A DNA stretch of 6,357 bases from an uncultured bacterium (GTDB lineage: Bacteria; Cyanobacteriota; Vampirovibrionia; Gastranaerophilales; Gastranaerophilaceae). Both the position numbers and the translations under genes were made by a program. Below, in pieces: positions 5,576-6,357 of the stretch (position 1 is the first letter of the stretch; every line of letters begins with the position of its first letter). The DNA lies in the NCBI GenBank assembly GCA_900553205.1, contig USCK01000106.1, positions 1 through 6,357 of the forward strand, written 5' to 3'. The notes beneath the pieces were generated by a model. The model saw only the letters and a program-made list of their open reading frames with translations. It was not told the origin of the DNA and made no database searches.

Positions 5576-6194
5576 AAAAATAATTCAAAATTTCTTTTAA
5601 ATCTTTATTTTTTATAACTACACTAGCTTCTTTTTCCAAAATAGGTTTTCCACAAAAAGAAACTCTGTTATCAGCATACCTGAACATACTCAAATCATTT
5701 GCACCATCTCCAACAACTAAAGTTTCTTTAAATGTTAGACCTAGCAAATTTTGTAAGGTTTTAAGCATTTCTCCTTTTGAGTAGCCAAACATCATTTCTC
5801 CACCGACTTGTCCCGTTAGCTTTCCGTCTTTTGAATGTAATATATTCGAAAATTCAGCATCAAGTCCGAGTTTTTTGGCAAAAGGAACTGTTGCATTTTT
5901 AAATCCTCCAGAAAAGCACACAACTTTATACCCTCTTTTCTTTAAGGAACATATCGTTTCTTCTGCACCATTCATTAGAGGTAAGGCTTCACAAACCTTA
6001 TTAACAACATTAACATCAAGACCTTTTAACAAACTCACACGCTTAGTTAAACTCTCAAAAAAATCTAACTCACCTTGCATTGCAGAATCTGTAATCTTTT
6101 TGACTTGTTCTTCTATACCAACTTCTCTTGCAAGAAATTCTATAGTTTCACCGTCCATTAATGTTGAATCAAAATCAAATACTGCTAACTTCAC
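5574..6194 (-). CDS. serB: Phosphoserine phosphatase (HAD superfamily)
   Basis: It dephosphorylates L-phosphoserine to L-serine, the last step of the phosphorylated serine pathway, in the cytoplasm. At 206 residues it is the compact form without an N-terminal ACT domain. All HAD motifs are present: DFDST (7-11, nucleophile Asp7, acid/base Asp9), FSGGF (94-98), Lys140, and GDGAND (162-167). SerB-specific positions also match: Glu16 in MDGETIE and the RVSLLKGL segment (52-59), whose Arg binds the substrate carboxylate in the archaeal enzyme. The start codon is GTG, not ATG. It is supported by an AGGTG ribosome site (6200-6204, plus-strand coordinates) 5 nt away that overlaps the serA stop, so the two genes are probably translationally coupled. 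The serA neighbour confirms the assignment against other HAD phosphatases. Confidence 0.93.
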   Translation of the reverse strand: MKLAVFDFDSTLMDGETIEFLAREVGIEEQVKKITDSAMQGELDFFESLTKRVSLLKGLDVNVVNKVCEALPLMNGAEETICSLKKRGYKVVCFSGGFKNATVPFAKKLGLDAEFSNILHSKDGKLTGQVGGEMMFGYSKGEMLKTLQNLLGLTFKETLVVGDGANDLSMFRYADNRVSFCGKPILEKEASVVIKNKDLKEILNYF

Positions 6195-6202
6195 TTTTAC
6201 AC

Positions 6203-6357
6203 CTATGCTGATAATTTAATATACTTAGGATTATGAACACCTTCGATTTTTTCAATTTCAGAAAGAGTTTTATCACTAACATCAGAATCAATATTTATCA
6301 CCATGATTGATTCAGTTTCGTGTTTATCATTTTTCTGAACAACATTCATAGAGCCAA
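6203..6357 (-). CDS. serA: D-3-phosphoglycerate dehydrogenase, C-terminal ACT domain only (runs off the right edge)
   Basis: SerA oxidises 3-phosphoglycerate to 3-phosphohydroxypyruvate, the committed step of serine synthesis. Only the last 50 residues are visible, ending in TAG at 6203-6205. They read as the end of the type-1 SerA ACT domain: a GSMNVV segment, then ESIMVINIDSDVSD, an amphipathic helix, and the characteristic I-x-G-V-H-x-P-K-Y-I-K-L ending. ACT domains can bind serine for feedback control, but the residues that would decide this are mostly outside the window. The gap to serB is 8 nt, so the two form an operon. Assignment rests on the ACT fragment plus the serB neighbour; another ACT-ended dehydrogenase is less likely. 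Confidence 0.82.
   Translation of the reverse strand, partial: GSMNVVQKNDKHETESIMVINIDSDVSDKTLSEIEKIEGVHNPKYIKLSA

Noticed and set aside
5875..6219. A 114-codon plus-strand frame opposite serB.
   Set aside because: It is antisense to the HAD catalytic motifs of serB, which is unambiguously the real gene.

Overview
The window is a low-GC (visibly AT-rich), densely packed stretch of bacterial chromosome. It holds housekeeping and central-metabolism genes and shows no sign of a phage, transposon, CRISPR array or RNA gene. A gmhA-type sedoheptulose-7-phosphate isomerase fits best with a Gram-negative-type envelope. Together with the AT bias and a YggT-family protein, this loosely suggests something like Vampirovibrionia/Gastranaerophilales or another low-GC gut lineage. 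That placement is a guess from gene style, not a demonstrated assignment.

Layout from left to right. (1) The 5' part of dapA (lysine/diaminopimelate synthesis) lies on the minus strand and runs off the left edge. (2) A divergent promoter region follows. From it a plus-strand run reads mtnP (methylthioadenosine phosphorylase), a YggT-family membrane protein, and a membrane-anchored class A beta-lactamase/PBP-fold serine hydrolase. (3) gmhA is on the minus strand and converges on the hydrolase with a 14-nt overlap of the two stop regions. (4) A 473-nt intergenic region holds a gmhA promoter candidate, an AT-rich stretch, a clear plus-strand terminator with no obvious gene in front of it, a pair of 8-bp direct repeats one helical turn apart, and a promoter with a perfect 15-bp palindrome. 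(5) Next comes a 582-residue protein of the 1-deoxy-xylulose-5-phosphate synthase (DXS) family. (6) A strong hairpin, probably acting as a terminator in both directions, separates it from a convergent minus-strand serA-serB pair (serine synthesis). serA is cut by the right edge, so only its C-terminal ACT domain is visible.

The genes do not form one pathway. They are small transcription units for amino-acid synthesis (dapA; serA-serB), purine/methionine salvage (mtnP), envelope or cell-wall functions (hydrolase, gmhA, perhaps yggT) and a ThDP enzyme.

The most interesting protein is the DXS-like enzyme. The thiamine-diphosphate apparatus and general catalytic histidines are intact. However, aligned by hand to E. 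coli Dxs, three active-site positions known to matter for substrate handling (Tyr392, Arg420, Arg478) are Leu, Trp and Phe, and one residue is missing from the DG-x-TH loop. It may therefore not be a true DXP synthase. The serine hydrolase likewise keeps SxxK, SDN and KTG but lacks the Glu166-type deacylation residue of real class A beta-lactamases.
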